Source: Myxococcales bacterium
Lineage (GTDB): Bacteria > Myxococcota_A > Polyangia > Polyangiales > GCA-016699535
Direction of reading: 5' to 3'
Length of the DNA stretch: 64,000 nucleotides
Assembly (NCBI GenBank): GCA_016699535.1
Contig: CP064980.1
Location: forward strand, 3,170,001-3,234,000
Each line of letters begins with the position of its first letter. The stretch's first letter is position 1. The notes under the pieces are model-generated. The model was not told where the DNA came from. It did no database searches and saw only the letters and a list, made by a program, of their open reading frames with translations. Below are positions 46,869-56,369 of this stretch, one piece after another. A program made the position numbers and the translations under genes.

Positions 46869-48348
46869 TGGCAAGAGTAATAGGAATTGATATTGACGCG
46901 CATAGCATCAAAGCGGTGTTACTACGAAGCTCACTTCGTAGTCACGAACTCCTCGCTTATGATGAAATCGTTCTCGACAAAGATCTCGTAAGCGATGAGC
47001 TAAAACGCAAAGCTATCTACGAGGGGCTCCGCGAACTTCAGCAGCGATTTTCCTCGGAGACCGACTCCGTCGTTTGCGCCATCTCTGGTGGGATCGTTTC
47101 CATGCGAACACTGAACTTTCCCAAGGTAGCGCTTCGTCACCTTGACGGCTTGGTTCCGAACGAACTTGAGGCTGAACTCCCCTTCGACATTGAGGAGGTT
47201 GTTTTTGACTATCAGAGTGTCGCAAAGGGGGACGAATCGTTGCAAGTGCTTGCAACCGCCGTTCCCAAATCCGCACTTGAAGACACCATTGAATTGTTCT
47301 CTTCAGCGGGCCTGAGTCCTCGCGAAATCGCAATCGGAGCGGCATCGCTTGATGGTCTAGCTCCACTGCTGGCTGATTTACGTGCACCCGGACCGATCGT
47401 TCTTGTTGATTTCCGAAATGCAGAAACGGATGTCTGCATCATTCAAAACGGTCATTGTGTCTTAGCGCGCACGCTTTCTCATGGAGTACGCAGCAGCCAG
47501 TCAAGCCCTGAGACGCTAGCGATGCAAATCAAACAAACCCTTGCCTCCTATCGAGCCTCAAACGGACTTTTGCCCGTTCAAGCCTATATTGTCGGAGAAG
47601 GAAGTACTCTTCCCAATGCCTCACGGTGGGTCTCGGAATTACTTCACATCCCGACCGACACCCTTTTATTGCCTGTGGCAAGCGGCCTTGAGGCCGAACA
47701 GACAACACGTTATGCGCGAGCTGCAGCGCTTGCGGCGAGGATTCTCGGGCGAGGGAAACGAATTAACCTCCGTTCCGGAGAATTCAGGCCTGAGCGAGCA
47801 ACAAGCGTTTTGCGCGAACGAGCGGGTTTGCTCGCTGCTTGTGCGGTAGCTATCGTTGTATCCTTCGTAGTGTTTGCCTACGGACATTTACAACTGCTCG
47901 AGAACCAAAACGAAGCTCTGAAAATAGAACTCTCGCAGCTTAGTAAAAAAGTGTTTGATGACGAGGCCAGCGACCCAAAGCGCGCTAGAGAACTTTTGGA
48001 AGGACGCGGGCAAGGCAAAAACCCACTGCCCGAGATACGAGCGTTTGATATTATGGAATTTGTAAGTAACGCCGTCCCACCCAACATCGCGCATGACACC
48101 AGACAACTTCGCATCGAGCTCGGCATCGGTGGAGGGCGCGGACGCTTGGAACTCGAAGAATTCTAACGAATAACAGTGAGCGCGCGGAAGTCATCGCTAA
48201 CCTAGGCAAGCACGAATGCAGTAAAGACCTCAATGAAGCAGGAACCTCCCCTGCCGGCGACGGTCGCATTCGTTACAAAGTCGAAGCAGACCTAAATTGT
48301 CCAGGGACGAGCGTTAGCACCGAAAGGAAAGGCAATGAATCTAACTAG
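46868..48348 (+). CDS. gspL: Type II secretion protein GspL; one-base frame break near 48158
   Basis: Bitopic inner-membrane protein that couples GspE to the platform. The N-terminal actin-like domain (RVIGIDIDAHSIKAVLLRSS, LPFDIEEVVFDYQ, IVLVDFRNAETDVCII) resembles PilM/GspL. A membrane helix (LLAACAVAIVVSFVVFAYG) follows at about 320-338, then a ferredoxin-like periplasmic end. The frame stops at 48166; one extra G at 48158 (GG for G) restores LELEGILTNNSERAEVIANL and ends at TAG 48346-48348, so the corrected length is about 493 aa and it overlaps gspM by 14 bases. Confidence 0.87.
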
Positions 48349-48913
48349 TTTCATCGAAACGCCACGCCGCATGTGGGATGGGCTAAGTGATCGCGAACGC
48401 CGCCTCGTCGCTGCGTTAGGAGCTGTTTTTGCCGGGCTACTGATCTTTATTCCTCTTTTCTTGGTCCTGCAACAAGCCTCTTCGACCAGCTCCGAGAACG
48501 AAGAAATACGGAAAGTGTTGAAGGAGATCAATCAAAACCAAGGCATTCTTGAAAAGCGGGGAGCAGCCCGACGTGCAGCAGAGCGCCGATTTGCAACACG
48601 CGCCCCTGACCTAAGTGCCTTTCTAGAGGAGCAAGGCCAACGCGTCGGATTAACGGTCGCGCGAACCCAACCGCAACCCAATGCCGAGGTCCCCGGCTTT
48701 ACACGTCGTGGTGTCAAAGTTGATTTACCGGATGTTCCACTCCGGCCCGCCGCAGAGCTAATTGCCGCCGTAGAGAACAGCCAGTACCCTGTTGCCGTCG
48801 ATGAGATCCAGATATCTCACACACAAATGGGAGTGGATCGCTTTTCCGTAAAGCTAGGCGTTGTGGCTTTCGACAAACACCCCGAAAAAGAAAGTGCAAA
48901 GAGTGAACCTTGA
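48335..48913 (+). CDS. gspM: Type II secretion protein GspM
   Basis: Small inner-membrane protein that pairs with GspL. It starts with a basic/aromatic stretch (IETPRRMWDGLSDRERRL), then a membrane helix (VAALGAVFAGLLIFIPLFLVL), a coiled segment (SENEEIRKVLKEINQNQGIL) and a small ferredoxin-like domain (DLSAFLEEQGQRVGLTV; VAVDEIQISH). 192 aa, intact. The start lies within the corrected end of gspL. Confidence 0.88.
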   Translation: MNLTSFIETPRRMWDGLSDRERRLVAALGAVFAGLLIFIPLFLVLQQASSTSSENEEIRKVLKEINQNQGILEKRGAARRAAERRFATRAPDLSAFLEEQGQRVGLTVARTQPQPNAEVPGFTRRGVKVDLPDVPLRPAAELIAAVENSQYPVAVDEIQISHTQMGVDRFSVKLGVVAFDKHPEKESAKSEP

Positions 48914-49940
48914 ACACTTAAAAAACCTTGCCAAAGAGTCCTTTGCTAGAGCCGTCGCCTACATTGCAAAGTCGCGGCGTCGCACGCTAATTGCACTTGG
49001 TGCTAGCTATCTATTTCTCTTTTTGCTGTTTTCCTATCTCTTGTTTCCGTACGGCCAGTTGAAAGACTTTGCTTTACAGGAGTTTCACTATCCTAGACTG
49101 CCCAACGGCGAACGTGGACGGAGCGCTTATATTCTTGAGGTCGATTCCCTCCGTCCCCACTGGTTTACTGGGGTTAAATTAAAGAATGTTCATTTCCGAA
49201 AAAGAACCACCATCAGCGATCAAGAAGCTTCCGGTTTTTCTGCCGATGCCGTAACCATTCATCCATCGATTCTTTCATTGCTTGTTGGAAAGAAAAGCGC
49301 CTCTTTTGATGTCGAATTAGGTGACGGAGAAATCGATGGGAGCTACTCGGGCCGTGAAGAAGGGTTTTCTCTTGACGCGGATATTGACGACGTCGACCTC
49401 AAAGAGCTCGCGCTGATCGAAAGCTTAATCGGATTACCATCCACGGGTCTCATCAACGGCAGCATCGAACTCAATGTTGCTAAAGAAGCGGCTGAGAACA
49501 ACGGAGAAATCGAACTCAGCATCGAAGGGCTGAGTATTGGTGATGATAAAGCCGCGCTTAAAATCAAAGATGTCCCCCCTGGTATGAAGTTAGCAAAAAT
49601 CGACGCTGGGGACCTCGAAGCCCACGTCAGCATCGAAAACGGTATAGGGAAGATTGACCAATTTCAAAGCAGCGGCAAAGACCTTGAGCTCCAAGGAAGC
49701 GGTGAGATTCGGCCACGCTTCCCTTTCAACCAAAGTGCGGTTAACGCGCTTGTTAAGTTCAAGTTTAATGATGCCTACAAAAAGAAGAACGACACGAACA
49801 TTGGCCTCTTCATGATTCTTGATAACTTGCCGCAAATGAAGCGTGCCAAAACATCAGACGGATGGCTGCAGTACCGTTTGAGGGGCAATTTTACCCGATT
49901 GCGCCCTCTTCCTGACGGAAAAGCTCGTAATCCGAGCTAG
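48903..49940 (+). CDS. gspN: Type II secretion protein GspN
   Basis: Bitopic inner-membrane protein at the end of the gsp operon, present in a subset of T2SS. The frame is open from 48861, but GTG 48903 overlaps the gspM end by 11 bases and puts the membrane helix (LIALGASYLFLFLLFSYLLFPY) near residue 25, so I use it. The periplasmic part resembles the GspN/AsmA-like beta domain (LRPHWFTGVKLKNVHF, then SADAVTIHPSILSLLVGKKSASFDVELGDGEIDG and later GLINGSIELNV). About 345 aa. Last gene before the rpoH-like gene. Confidence 0.85.
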   Translation: MNLEHLKNLAKESFARAVAYIAKSRRRTLIALGASYLFLFLLFSYLLFPYGQLKDFALQEFHYPRLPNGERGRSAYILEVDSLRPHWFTGVKLKNVHFRKRTTISDQEASGFSADAVTIHPSILSLLVGKKSASFDVELGDGEIDGSYSGREEGFSLDADIDDVDLKELALIESLIGLPSTGLINGSIELNVAKEAAENNGEIELSIEGLSIGDDKAALKIKDVPPGMKLAKIDAGDLEAHVSIENGIGKIDQFQSSGKDLELQGSGEIRPRFPFNQSAVNALVKFKFNDAYKKKNDTNIGLFMILDNLPQMKRAKTSDGWLQYRLRGNFTRLRPLPDGKARNPS

Positions 49941-49947
49941 CGAGCGA

Positions 49948-49971
49948 CTCAAAAAAGGGGATGTTTTTGAG
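49948..49971 (+). other. Hairpin between gspN and the sigma-factor gene
   Basis: CTCAAAAA (49948-49955) pairs perfectly with TTTTTGAG (49964-49971) around an eight-base loop. It follows the gspN stop by seven bases. With no T-run after it, it is a weak terminator candidate; the T-rich arm itself could serve. It lies 52 bases before the rpoH-like start. Confidence 0.4.
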
Positions 49972-50022
49972 ATGACTTCTAGAATAAAACGCCTCGTCGT
50001 GTGTTAATAGCGAGATAGCCCT

Positions 50023-50972
50023 ATGAATTCATCCTCGAAAAGCCCCTCCTCTGAAGCTGAGCATCCAGGCAGCGCATCGCTTGCACTTCGGCCAAGCGAT
50101 GCGCTGGGTCGATTTGACCCACTGCAAGCTTATATGCGTGAAGTGAATGCTTATGCCCTTCTGTCTCATCAGGAACAAAAAGAGCTCGCGGAACGGTACG
50201 TGGAAACAGGAGACTTGGATGCTGCGGCTCAGCTTGTTACGGCAAACCTACGCTTGGTTGTAAAGATTGCCTACGAGTACCGTCGTGCTTACAAGAATAT
50301 TCTTGACTTGATCCAAGAAGGAAACATTGGACTCATGCAAGCCGTAAAAAAATACGACCCTTACCGCGGCGTAAAGCTTTCAACTTACGCAGCTTGGTGG
50401 ATTAAAGCATATATTCTTCGTTTCATTCTTAACAATTGGCGTCTTGTAAAACTGGGCACAACACAAGCACAGCGAAAACTTTTCTTTAATCTCAACAAGG
50501 AAAAAGCCAAACTAACATCGATGGGTATCGAGCCTACCCATCAAGAAATCGCCAAACGGCTGAACGTTAAAGAAGCCGAAGTCGTTCAGATGGAGCGTCG
50601 ACTGGGCGCTGGGGACCTCTCCCTTGATACTCCGATAGCGGGCAGCCAAGACGATGGCCGTGGCCAAAGCAGACTTGATCTTGTTCCCGATGATAGCTTG
50701 GATCAAGCAGACACCGTGCTGGCGGACGCACAAGTCGGTGAACAACTCCGGGCCGTATTGGACAGCTTCTCCTCGACTCTTAAAGACAAAGAGGCTGCTA
50801 TTTTTAATAAGCGGTTGTTGGCCGATGACCCTTTGACCTTGCAGCAGCTCGGCGACGAATTGGAGTAAGTCGCGAACGAGTTCGGCAAATCGAGCAACGC
50901 CTACAAAACAAATTGAAAGTTTTCCTTCAGGAAAAGCTGGGAGAAACGGTAGTTGATATTATTGGCGAATAG
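50023..50972 (+). CDS. rpoH: RpoH-family sigma factor; one-base frame break near 50863
   Basis: Alternative sigma factor of the heat-shock (sigma-32) group. Region 1.2 (LQAYMREVNAYALLSHQEQKEL), region 2 (ANLRLVVKIAYEYRRAYKNILDLIQEGNIGLMQAVKKYDP; STYAAWWIKAYILRFIL), the RpoH-box-like LVKLGTTQAQRKLFFNL, and region 4 are visible. The frame stops at 50868; one extra G at 50862-50863 (GGG for GG) restores the helix-turn-helix ELGVSRERVRQIEQRL and ends at TAG 50970-50972, giving about 316 aa. The break removes the -35-binding helix, so it is read as an error. Confidence 0.88.
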
Positions 50973-51010
50973 ATCTTATCCACGCGAAAACAATCTTCGA
51001 AGCCAGCGCG

Positions 51011-51880
51011 ATGCTCTGTAAAGGGAAATTGTACGTCGTGGGGGTCCCTATCGGGAATCTCGAGGATATTACCTTTCGAGCACTGAAGGTTTTGAAGGAA
51101 GCTGACCTAATTGTTGCCGAAGATACGCGTCGAACTTCAATTTTGTGCTCTCACTATGCGATCACAACAAAGCTGCGGTCCTTTCACAGCTACAGCAGTC
51201 CCAAAACGCTGCAGTCCATCGTTTCCAGACTGTCAGAGGGCGAGAATATATGCCTCGTCACCGATGCGGGAACCCCTTCAGTAAGTGATCCGGGTACTGA
51301 GCTTGTTGCTGAGGCGCGAAAAGCAAACATCGAAGTGATTGCGATCCCGGGCCCTAGCGCTTTGACCGCCGCCGTATCGATTTGCGGACTGCAAGGGGAT
51401 GGATTGCTTTTCCTAGGCTTTTTGCCTCGCTCAGGCACACGACGAAAAAAAGCCCTTGTCCGCTTAAGAAGCTCTCAAGAGTGCGTGGTCTTTTTCGAGT
51501 CACCGTTTAGACTCAAGGCCACGATTCAAGAACTTGCGAAGTGTCTGCCGGAGCGAAATGCAGCGATTTTTCGAGAGCTTACGAAGATCCATGAAGAAGC
51601 ACTGGTTGGAAGTTTCCAGGAACTCGATGCTCGACTTCAGGAAGTGGAGCGCGTGCGTGGGGAAATCACCATTGTGGTAGAGCCTTCGACTAACGAGACA
51701 GGCGCTACCCCAGCACGCCTCGAGGATGACGAACTGCAAGAGCGCATCGAAACACTACAAAAAGAAGGGCTTTCAACCTCCGCTATGGCAAAATCTCTCG
51801 CGCTTGAAGACGGTCGCTCAAAGCAAGAGCTCTACGATTACATCGTACACATGAAAAAAACAGGCGAATCTGAATCGTAA
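51011..51880 (+). CDS. rsmI: 16S rRNA (cytidine1402-2'-O)-methyltransferase
   Basis: Methylates the 2'-hydroxyl of C1402 in 16S rRNA using SAM. The 289-aa product has the RsmI/tetrapyrrole-methylase layout: LYVVGVPIGNLEDITFRAL, the VAEDTRRTSILC loop, VTDAGTPSVSDPG, VIAIPGPSALTAAVSICG, FLGFLPR and FFESPFR, then AIFRELTKIHEEALVGSF and GEITIVVEP. ATG 51011. Intact. It lies 38 bases after the sigma factor gene. Confidence 0.95.
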   Translation: MLCKGKLYVVGVPIGNLEDITFRALKVLKEADLIVAEDTRRTSILCSHYAITTKLRSFHSYSSPKTLQSIVSRLSEGENICLVTDAGTPSVSDPGTELVAEARKANIEVIAIPGPSALTAAVSICGLQGDGLLFLGFLPRSGTRRKKALVRLRSSQECVVFFESPFRLKATIQELAKCLPERNAAIFRELTKIHEEALVGSFQELDARLQEVERVRGEITIVVEPSTNETGATPARLEDDELQERIETLQKEGLSTSAMAKSLALEDGRSKQELYDYIVHMKKTGESES

Positions 51881-51927
51881 ATTTGCTTCATGGACTTGAA
51901 CTGAATCTAAGCCTACACTTCAAGCGC

Positions 51928-52344
51928 ATGCAGTGGACCGAAGATACAGTTGCCGGATTCTTTCTAGCCGCCACTTTGATGGGTAAAAAAGATGCGAAAC
52001 ACGTCAAAGCGTGGATCTGTTCTCAACAACATACTGCTATTGATTTCTTTTTTGATAACTATCGAAAAACGCCTGCGACCGATCGTCCGAAGATGTTGCG
52101 CAACATCGTTCTTACGCTCAACGCCGTCCCAAAAGACAAAGAAGCTCTTCACCCACGTGCGATGGCCCTGATCGCCTCGCGCATTGACGAGAGTCCCCAG
52201 GGAGGGTTGTCGAGCGCGCGCTTGCGCGACGTGAGCACTTCATGGACGGACGATTCTTGTATTCCCCGAAGCGGCTATAAGCCAAGCGCGGAATTACTCC
52301 GGGATCTGCGACGACTCTGTAGACAAGCAAACAAGCAGCCATGA
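51928..52344 (+). CDS. Hypothetical protein upstream of SctL/FliH-like gene
   Basis: An unknown, mostly helical, basic protein. The frame is open from TTG 51883, but ATG 51928 (MQWTEDTVAGFFLAATLMG) is a more natural start, giving about 138 aa. It has no signal peptide. The segment DRPKMLRNIVLTLNAVPKDKE and the C-terminal SAELLRDLRRLCRQANKQ suggest short helices. No family recognised. It overlaps the SctL/FliH-like gene by four bases (ATGA), so the two are translationally coupled and probably work together. The location could suggest an accessory to the stator-like protein, but nothing in the sequence proves it. Confidence 0.55.
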   Translation: MQWTEDTVAGFFLAATLMGKKDAKHVKAWICSQQHTAIDFFFDNYRKTPATDRPKMLRNIVLTLNAVPKDKEALHPRAMALIASRIDESPQGGLSSARLRDVSTSWTDDSCIPRSGYKPSAELLRDLRRLCRQANKQP

Positions 52345-52916
52345 CATCAATTCGAGCACTAAAAACCCAAGGACGAATTATCAAGAAGGCGGAATTAGAA
52401 AGCCTCGAGCAGGCTGAACAAGCTATTAAGGATAGTGAAGCGTTTTGCAAAGCGCTGCGAGACAAAGCAGAACAAAGCGCTGAGGCCATCCGCAAACAAG
52501 CACGGAGCGAAGGCCTCGAACAGGGCCGCGCACAGGTCGCCTCGCAATTGCTAGTAGCTCAACAGCTCTATGCAAACACCTTGAATGACAGTGAAAAAGA
52601 CATCGTTGCGCTTTGCATAAACATCGCGGCTCAAATCGTGCAAGATGAGATTGTTACACGGCCGGAGCACATCATCCCTATCGCAAAGCAAGCCATTGCG
52701 CAGGCCACCCAAGCCAAGCAACTTACGCTTGTCGTGCACCCTGACGATAAAAGCTATCTTAAAGGCCTTGTGCAAAAGCATGCCCCTGCGATTCACATCG
52801 AATGCGACGCGAGCATGAGCCGAGGTGGATGTGTCGTGTTGAGCAACATCGGTGATATCGATGCACGACTGGAAACACGTTTAAGCAATCTTGAACGACA
52901 ACTACTAAAGAGCTAG
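52341..52916 (+). CDS. SctL/FliH/HrpE-like stator protein, orphan
   Basis: A 191-aa protein of the FliH/YscL (SctL) family. These proteins form the cytoplasmic stator linking the ATPase of flagellar or type III secretion machines, related to the E/b subunits of rotary ATPases. Visible features are the long N-terminal coiled helix (AEQAIKDSEAFCKALRDKAEQSAEAIRKQARSEGLEQG), helical ELQ-rich middle, and a C-terminal alpha/beta domain with LTLVVHPDDKSYLKGL and the family signature GGCVVLSNIGDIDARLETRLSNL. No other flagellar or type III gene occurs in the window. It is coupled to the preceding unknown gene. Confidence 0.72.
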   Translation: MTSIRALKTQGRIIKKAELESLEQAEQAIKDSEAFCKALRDKAEQSAEAIRKQARSEGLEQGRAQVASQLLVAQQLYANTLNDSEKDIVALCINIAAQIVQDEIVTRPEHIIPIAKQAIAQATQAKQLTLVVHPDDKSYLKGLVQKHAPAIHIECDASMSRGGCVVLSNIGDIDARLETRLSNLERQLLKS

Positions 52917-52926
52917 CGCTATACTT

Positions 52927-53826
52927 GTGAAAAACAACTGGACATTGCCGCTTGCACTTATTGTGCTTACCTTTTTATCCACCCTCTACGTAGGGGCCGG
53001 AATGGAGGGGAGTCCAGGAAACATTCTGACTGGCTGGCCTTTTGCCTTACCACTTATGGCCATCCTCCTTGCGCACGAATTTGGCCATTACATCGCCGGC
53101 CGTATTCATCGCGTGCCTATCTCGCCTCCGTACTTTATTCCGGTCCCCTTCTTCCTATTGGGCACAATGGGTGCCGTTATTCACATGCGAGGACGGATCA
53201 AAACGCGCAATGCACTCTTAGATATTGGCGCGAGCGGACCCCTTGCCGGATTACTTGTCACCATGCCTGTACTCGTCTACGGCATTGCAACTTCAGAAAT
53301 ACGTGGCATGCCCGAGACCGGAAGCTACCTCATCGAAGGCCGTTCGCTATTCTACCTGCTTTGTCTCTATATTTGCCACGGCCCGCTACCGGCAGGACAA
53401 GACATCTGGCTAAACTCAACAGCTTTTGCAGGCTGGGCTGGGCTGCTCGTCACCATGATCAATCTTCTTCCCGTAGGGCAACTCGACGGCGGACACGTAG
53501 CTTACGCACTTTGGGGGAAGAGACAGAACAGCCGCTCGGAATTTATTCGACACCTGCTACCCTTCTTGGGACTGGTCATCTCATTGTGTTTTTGGACAGC
53601 GGCATACCTTCAGGGGATTCGTGGCGAAGCATTAATTCAGGAGTTTATGGCTGGGATGCATTGGGTGTTTTGGGCAGGGATCTTGTGGCTAATGACAAGA
53701 CTATCTGGAAAAACCCATCCGCCCACCGATGATGACCAACTTTCTCCTAAGCGAAAGGCTATTGGTTGGTTAACCCTTTGTTTCTTTGTCCTGCTCTTTA
53801 TGCCGTCTTGGATCCGTGTTGCATAG
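52927..53826 (+). CDS. Site-2 protease family M50 membrane metalloprotease
   Basis: Intramembrane or membrane-embedded metalloprotease. The zinc motif HEFGH is near residue 50 (ILLAHEFGHYIAG), with the second motif NLLPVGQLDGGH near residue 185, where the Asp supplies the third ligand. At least six membrane helices are seen. The GTG start at 52927 lies ten bases after the SctL-like stop. The arrangement resembles small M50 proteases of the YwhC/SREBP type without a PDZ domain. The substrate is unknown. Confidence 0.85.
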   Translation: MKNNWTLPLALIVLTFLSTLYVGAGMEGSPGNILTGWPFALPLMAILLAHEFGHYIAGRIHRVPISPPYFIPVPFFLLGTMGAVIHMRGRIKTRNALLDIGASGPLAGLLVTMPVLVYGIATSEIRGMPETGSYLIEGRSLFYLLCLYICHGPLPAGQDIWLNSTAFAGWAGLLVTMINLLPVGQLDGGHVAYALWGKRQNSRSEFIRHLLPFLGLVISLCFWTAAYLQGIRGEALIQEFMAGMHWVFWAGILWLMTRLSGKTHPPTDDDQLSPKRKAIGWLTLCFFVLLFMPSWIRVA

Positions 53827-53930
53827 TGTTTGTTTAAGAAAGTCCTGAGCCACCTGGCTTGGTCTTGATTCCGCTTGCTTCCGCCCCCTAGACCTTGGAA
53901 TTAAGCTAGGCTCCTGTAGGCTGCGATTCT

Positions 53931-54503
53931 ATGATCCTAAAAATTGCACAAATTGGCGAACCCGTTCTCAGAAAGACCGCGGATAAACTCAGCATCGAAA
54001 CACTCCTTAGTGAAGAGACACAAAGTTTCATCGACTCGCTAGTCGAAACGATGCGTCATGCGAACGGAGCCGGGCTTGCGGCCAACCAGGTCTTTATGCC
54101 TTTGCAAATCTGTGCCATCGAAGTCCACAACAACCCACGCTATCCTTACAAGCCCAACATTCCGCTCACTGTGCTTGTCAATCCAATCCTTAGCCCTCTC
54201 GACGACGCAACTTTCATAAACTATGAGGGCTGTTTAAGTGTACCGAATCTACGAGGAGAAGTGCCCCGTTATATCAAGCTCAGAGTGCAAGCCTGGGATC
54301 GACACGGTGGTCCCATCGATGAGGTCGTTCACGGTCTGAAGGCTGCTACCTTTCAGCATGAGGTCGACCACCTCAACGGTAAGCTTTTCCTCGACCGCGT
54401 AGAGAACACCGCAAGTCTTTGCACATGGGAAAACTTTGAAAAATTTCATGCCTTGAGCTTTATCAAACGCGCCAAAGCCTTGGTCGAACAAACTGGAAGC
54501 TAA
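53931..54503 (+). CDS. def: Peptide deformylase
   Basis: Removes the N-formyl group from new proteins. All three motifs are visible: GAGLAANQ (motif 1, residues 45-52, with N in place of the usual P or other residue), EGCLSVPN (motif 2, with the metal-ligand Cys) and QHEVDHLNG (motif 3, HExxH type). 190 aa is usual for the type I/II range. ATG 53931. The 53827-53930 spacer shows no clear promoter or terminator. Confidence 0.95.
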   Translation: MILKIAQIGEPVLRKTADKLSIETLLSEETQSFIDSLVETMRHANGAGLAANQVFMPLQICAIEVHNNPRYPYKPNIPLTVLVNPILSPLDDATFINYEGCLSVPNLRGEVPRYIKLRVQAWDRHGGPIDEVVHGLKAATFQHEVDHLNGKLFLDRVENTASLCTWENFEKFHALSFIKRAKALVEQTGS

Positions 54504-54509
54504 ACTATT

Positions 54510-56326
54510 GTGACAACCGGAAACAGAATTAACTACGAAGAGCAAATCAGTGGGTTTAGTCAGGAGATATCCAAACGGGGCAAGAGACTAACCCAGCTTA
54601 TCGCTCCACGGCTGCTTCTTTTTCTAGCGGCCATTGTTTTCCTTGTCATGTGGCGAGTCCAGGATTCGCACGTCTACTTCAATGCCGCCGTGCAAGTTTT
54701 AGTTTTTTTCCTCGCTTTGGGCGTATGGATGTCACGTTTGCGCCAGCACAAAGCAAGCTACGAGAATAGAAAGGCGCTTGCTGAAAAGCATCTGGCCAGA
54801 ACCAATTCCGATTGGCTCAATTTTAAACAAACGGGACAGGAATGCCTTCCACTCTCGCATCCCTACGCCTACGACATTGATTTGGTTGGACGCGGAAGCC
54901 TCGTTCAGAAGTTTTGCACAGCACACACCTTAGGTGGAGTCCGGACCTTTATCAGCTGGCTGAGCGCACCATCTTCAAAACGCGTCATTGAAAACAGACA
55001 ACAAGCAGTAAGGGAGCTAGTCACCGCTGGAGGATTCAGGCTTGAGCTTGAACACCTTGGAAGTTTTAAGCGCAAGGAGCCTCTCGACGAAGCCCCTTTT
55101 CTTAAATTTCTCCAAGACTCGACATCAAATGAAGCCTACGTCAAGCTCGCGCGGTTCGCTTGGATAATACCTGCTGTGAACGCACTGATCTTCGCTTTGG
55201 TTAGCTTTGGAAGGTTACCTGCTTGGTGTTTTTATCTGTCTGCCATTGTTCAATTTGTAATTGGATGCGTTTTGCAAAAACGGCATCCGCAGAACTCGAT
55301 TGGCTCAATGCGAGTATTGGTTTCGCAGACTCTTACGAAAACCTTTTTTCTCTCGTTATTCGACAATCTTTCCAGTCCCCCTTGCTGTCTGACCTTCAGA
55401 AAAGTCTCAGTGACGGTCGTTCGCCGCTTAAGGCACTACGTCGCCTTGTTTCATTTGCAGAGCTGCGTTTCCAAGGGCTGCTGCATGTCTTTTTGGATCC
55501 GATTTTGCTATGGGATTATCAGACCTGGGGGCATCTAAACCGTTGGAAAAAGCAGCATGCAGAGCAGGCAGGCAAGTGGTTTCAAAGCATCGCAGACATC
55601 GAGGCCTTGTCTTCTCTTGCAACTTTAGGCGCACTTGATCAGCATAGTTGCTTCCCTACGATCAGCGGCAGCGATAGCTCTTGGGCAGCACAAGGACTAA
55701 ACCACCCACTCCTTCCCGCTGGGGTTTGCATCGAGAACGACCTCGTTATAGACGGCGCAAGCTCATTGATCATCGTAACCGGATCCAACATGGCAGGAAA
55801 GAGCACGCTTCTTCGAGCTATTGGCCTGAACACCGCGCTTGCTCTTGCTGGCGGACCTGTGTGCGCACAGCAAATGCAACTACCGATATGTCTTCTTCGC
55901 TGTAGCATGCGGATTCAAGACTCTCTTCAAGCCGGAGCAAGCTATTTCCATGCGGAGCTAGAACGTTTGGCGCTCGTACTAGCCAACACGCAAGAGCAAT
56001 TGCCGGTCCTGTTTTTACTCGATGAGCTTCTTAAGGGAACAAACGCCGCTGCGCGCACTGAAGGATCCATTCGGATACTGAACCGTTTGTTGGAGCGAGG
56101 TGCTATGGGCCTGATTGCCACCCACGACACCGAACTCGTTTCACTCGAAAACCAATCGCAGTTTAGAATAAAGAACGTGCACTTTACCGACGTCATGGTA
56201 GGGGAAGAGATGCGGTTTGACTACAAACTCCGACAAGGCCCCGTCAAAAGCAGCAACGCTCTACGGCTCGTGGATGAGCTTTTAGCTGGCTCGTTTGTGC
56301 CGGAAAAGGCATCGAAAAAAAGCTAG
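54510..56326 (+). CDS. Membrane-anchored MutS-like ATPase; one-base frame break near 55278
   Basis: A protein of about 605 aa. It has a pair of N-terminal membrane helices (LLLFLAAIVFLVMWRV; VQVLVFFLALGVWM), a second pair near residues 218-255, a helical core and lever region, and a C-terminal MutS ATPase: Walker A TGSNMAGKSTLLRAIG (about residue 425), FLLDELLKGTN as Walker B, and LIATHD. It has no mismatch-recognition domain. The start is GTG 54510. The frame breaks near 55278; one extra A in AAAAA (55276-55280) joins VLQK to TASAELDWLNASIGF. Membrane-anchored MutS relatives of this kind occur in several bacteria; their role is not known to me. Confidence 0.82.
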
Positions 56327-56332
56327 TTAGTT

Positions 56333-56363
56333 TTGCTTCATTGTTCGCCTTTTTTGTTATAAT
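56333..56363 (+). promoter_or_regulatory. Possible promoter giving a leaderless mRNA for the C-terminal-kinase gene
   Basis: TATAAT at 56358-56363 is a perfect -10 box; the best -35 upstream is TTGCTT at 56333-56338 with a long 19-base spacer. The hexamer ends six bases before the GTG start, so transcription would begin at the start codon. Confidence 0.45.
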
Positions 56364-56369
56364 CCAAAA

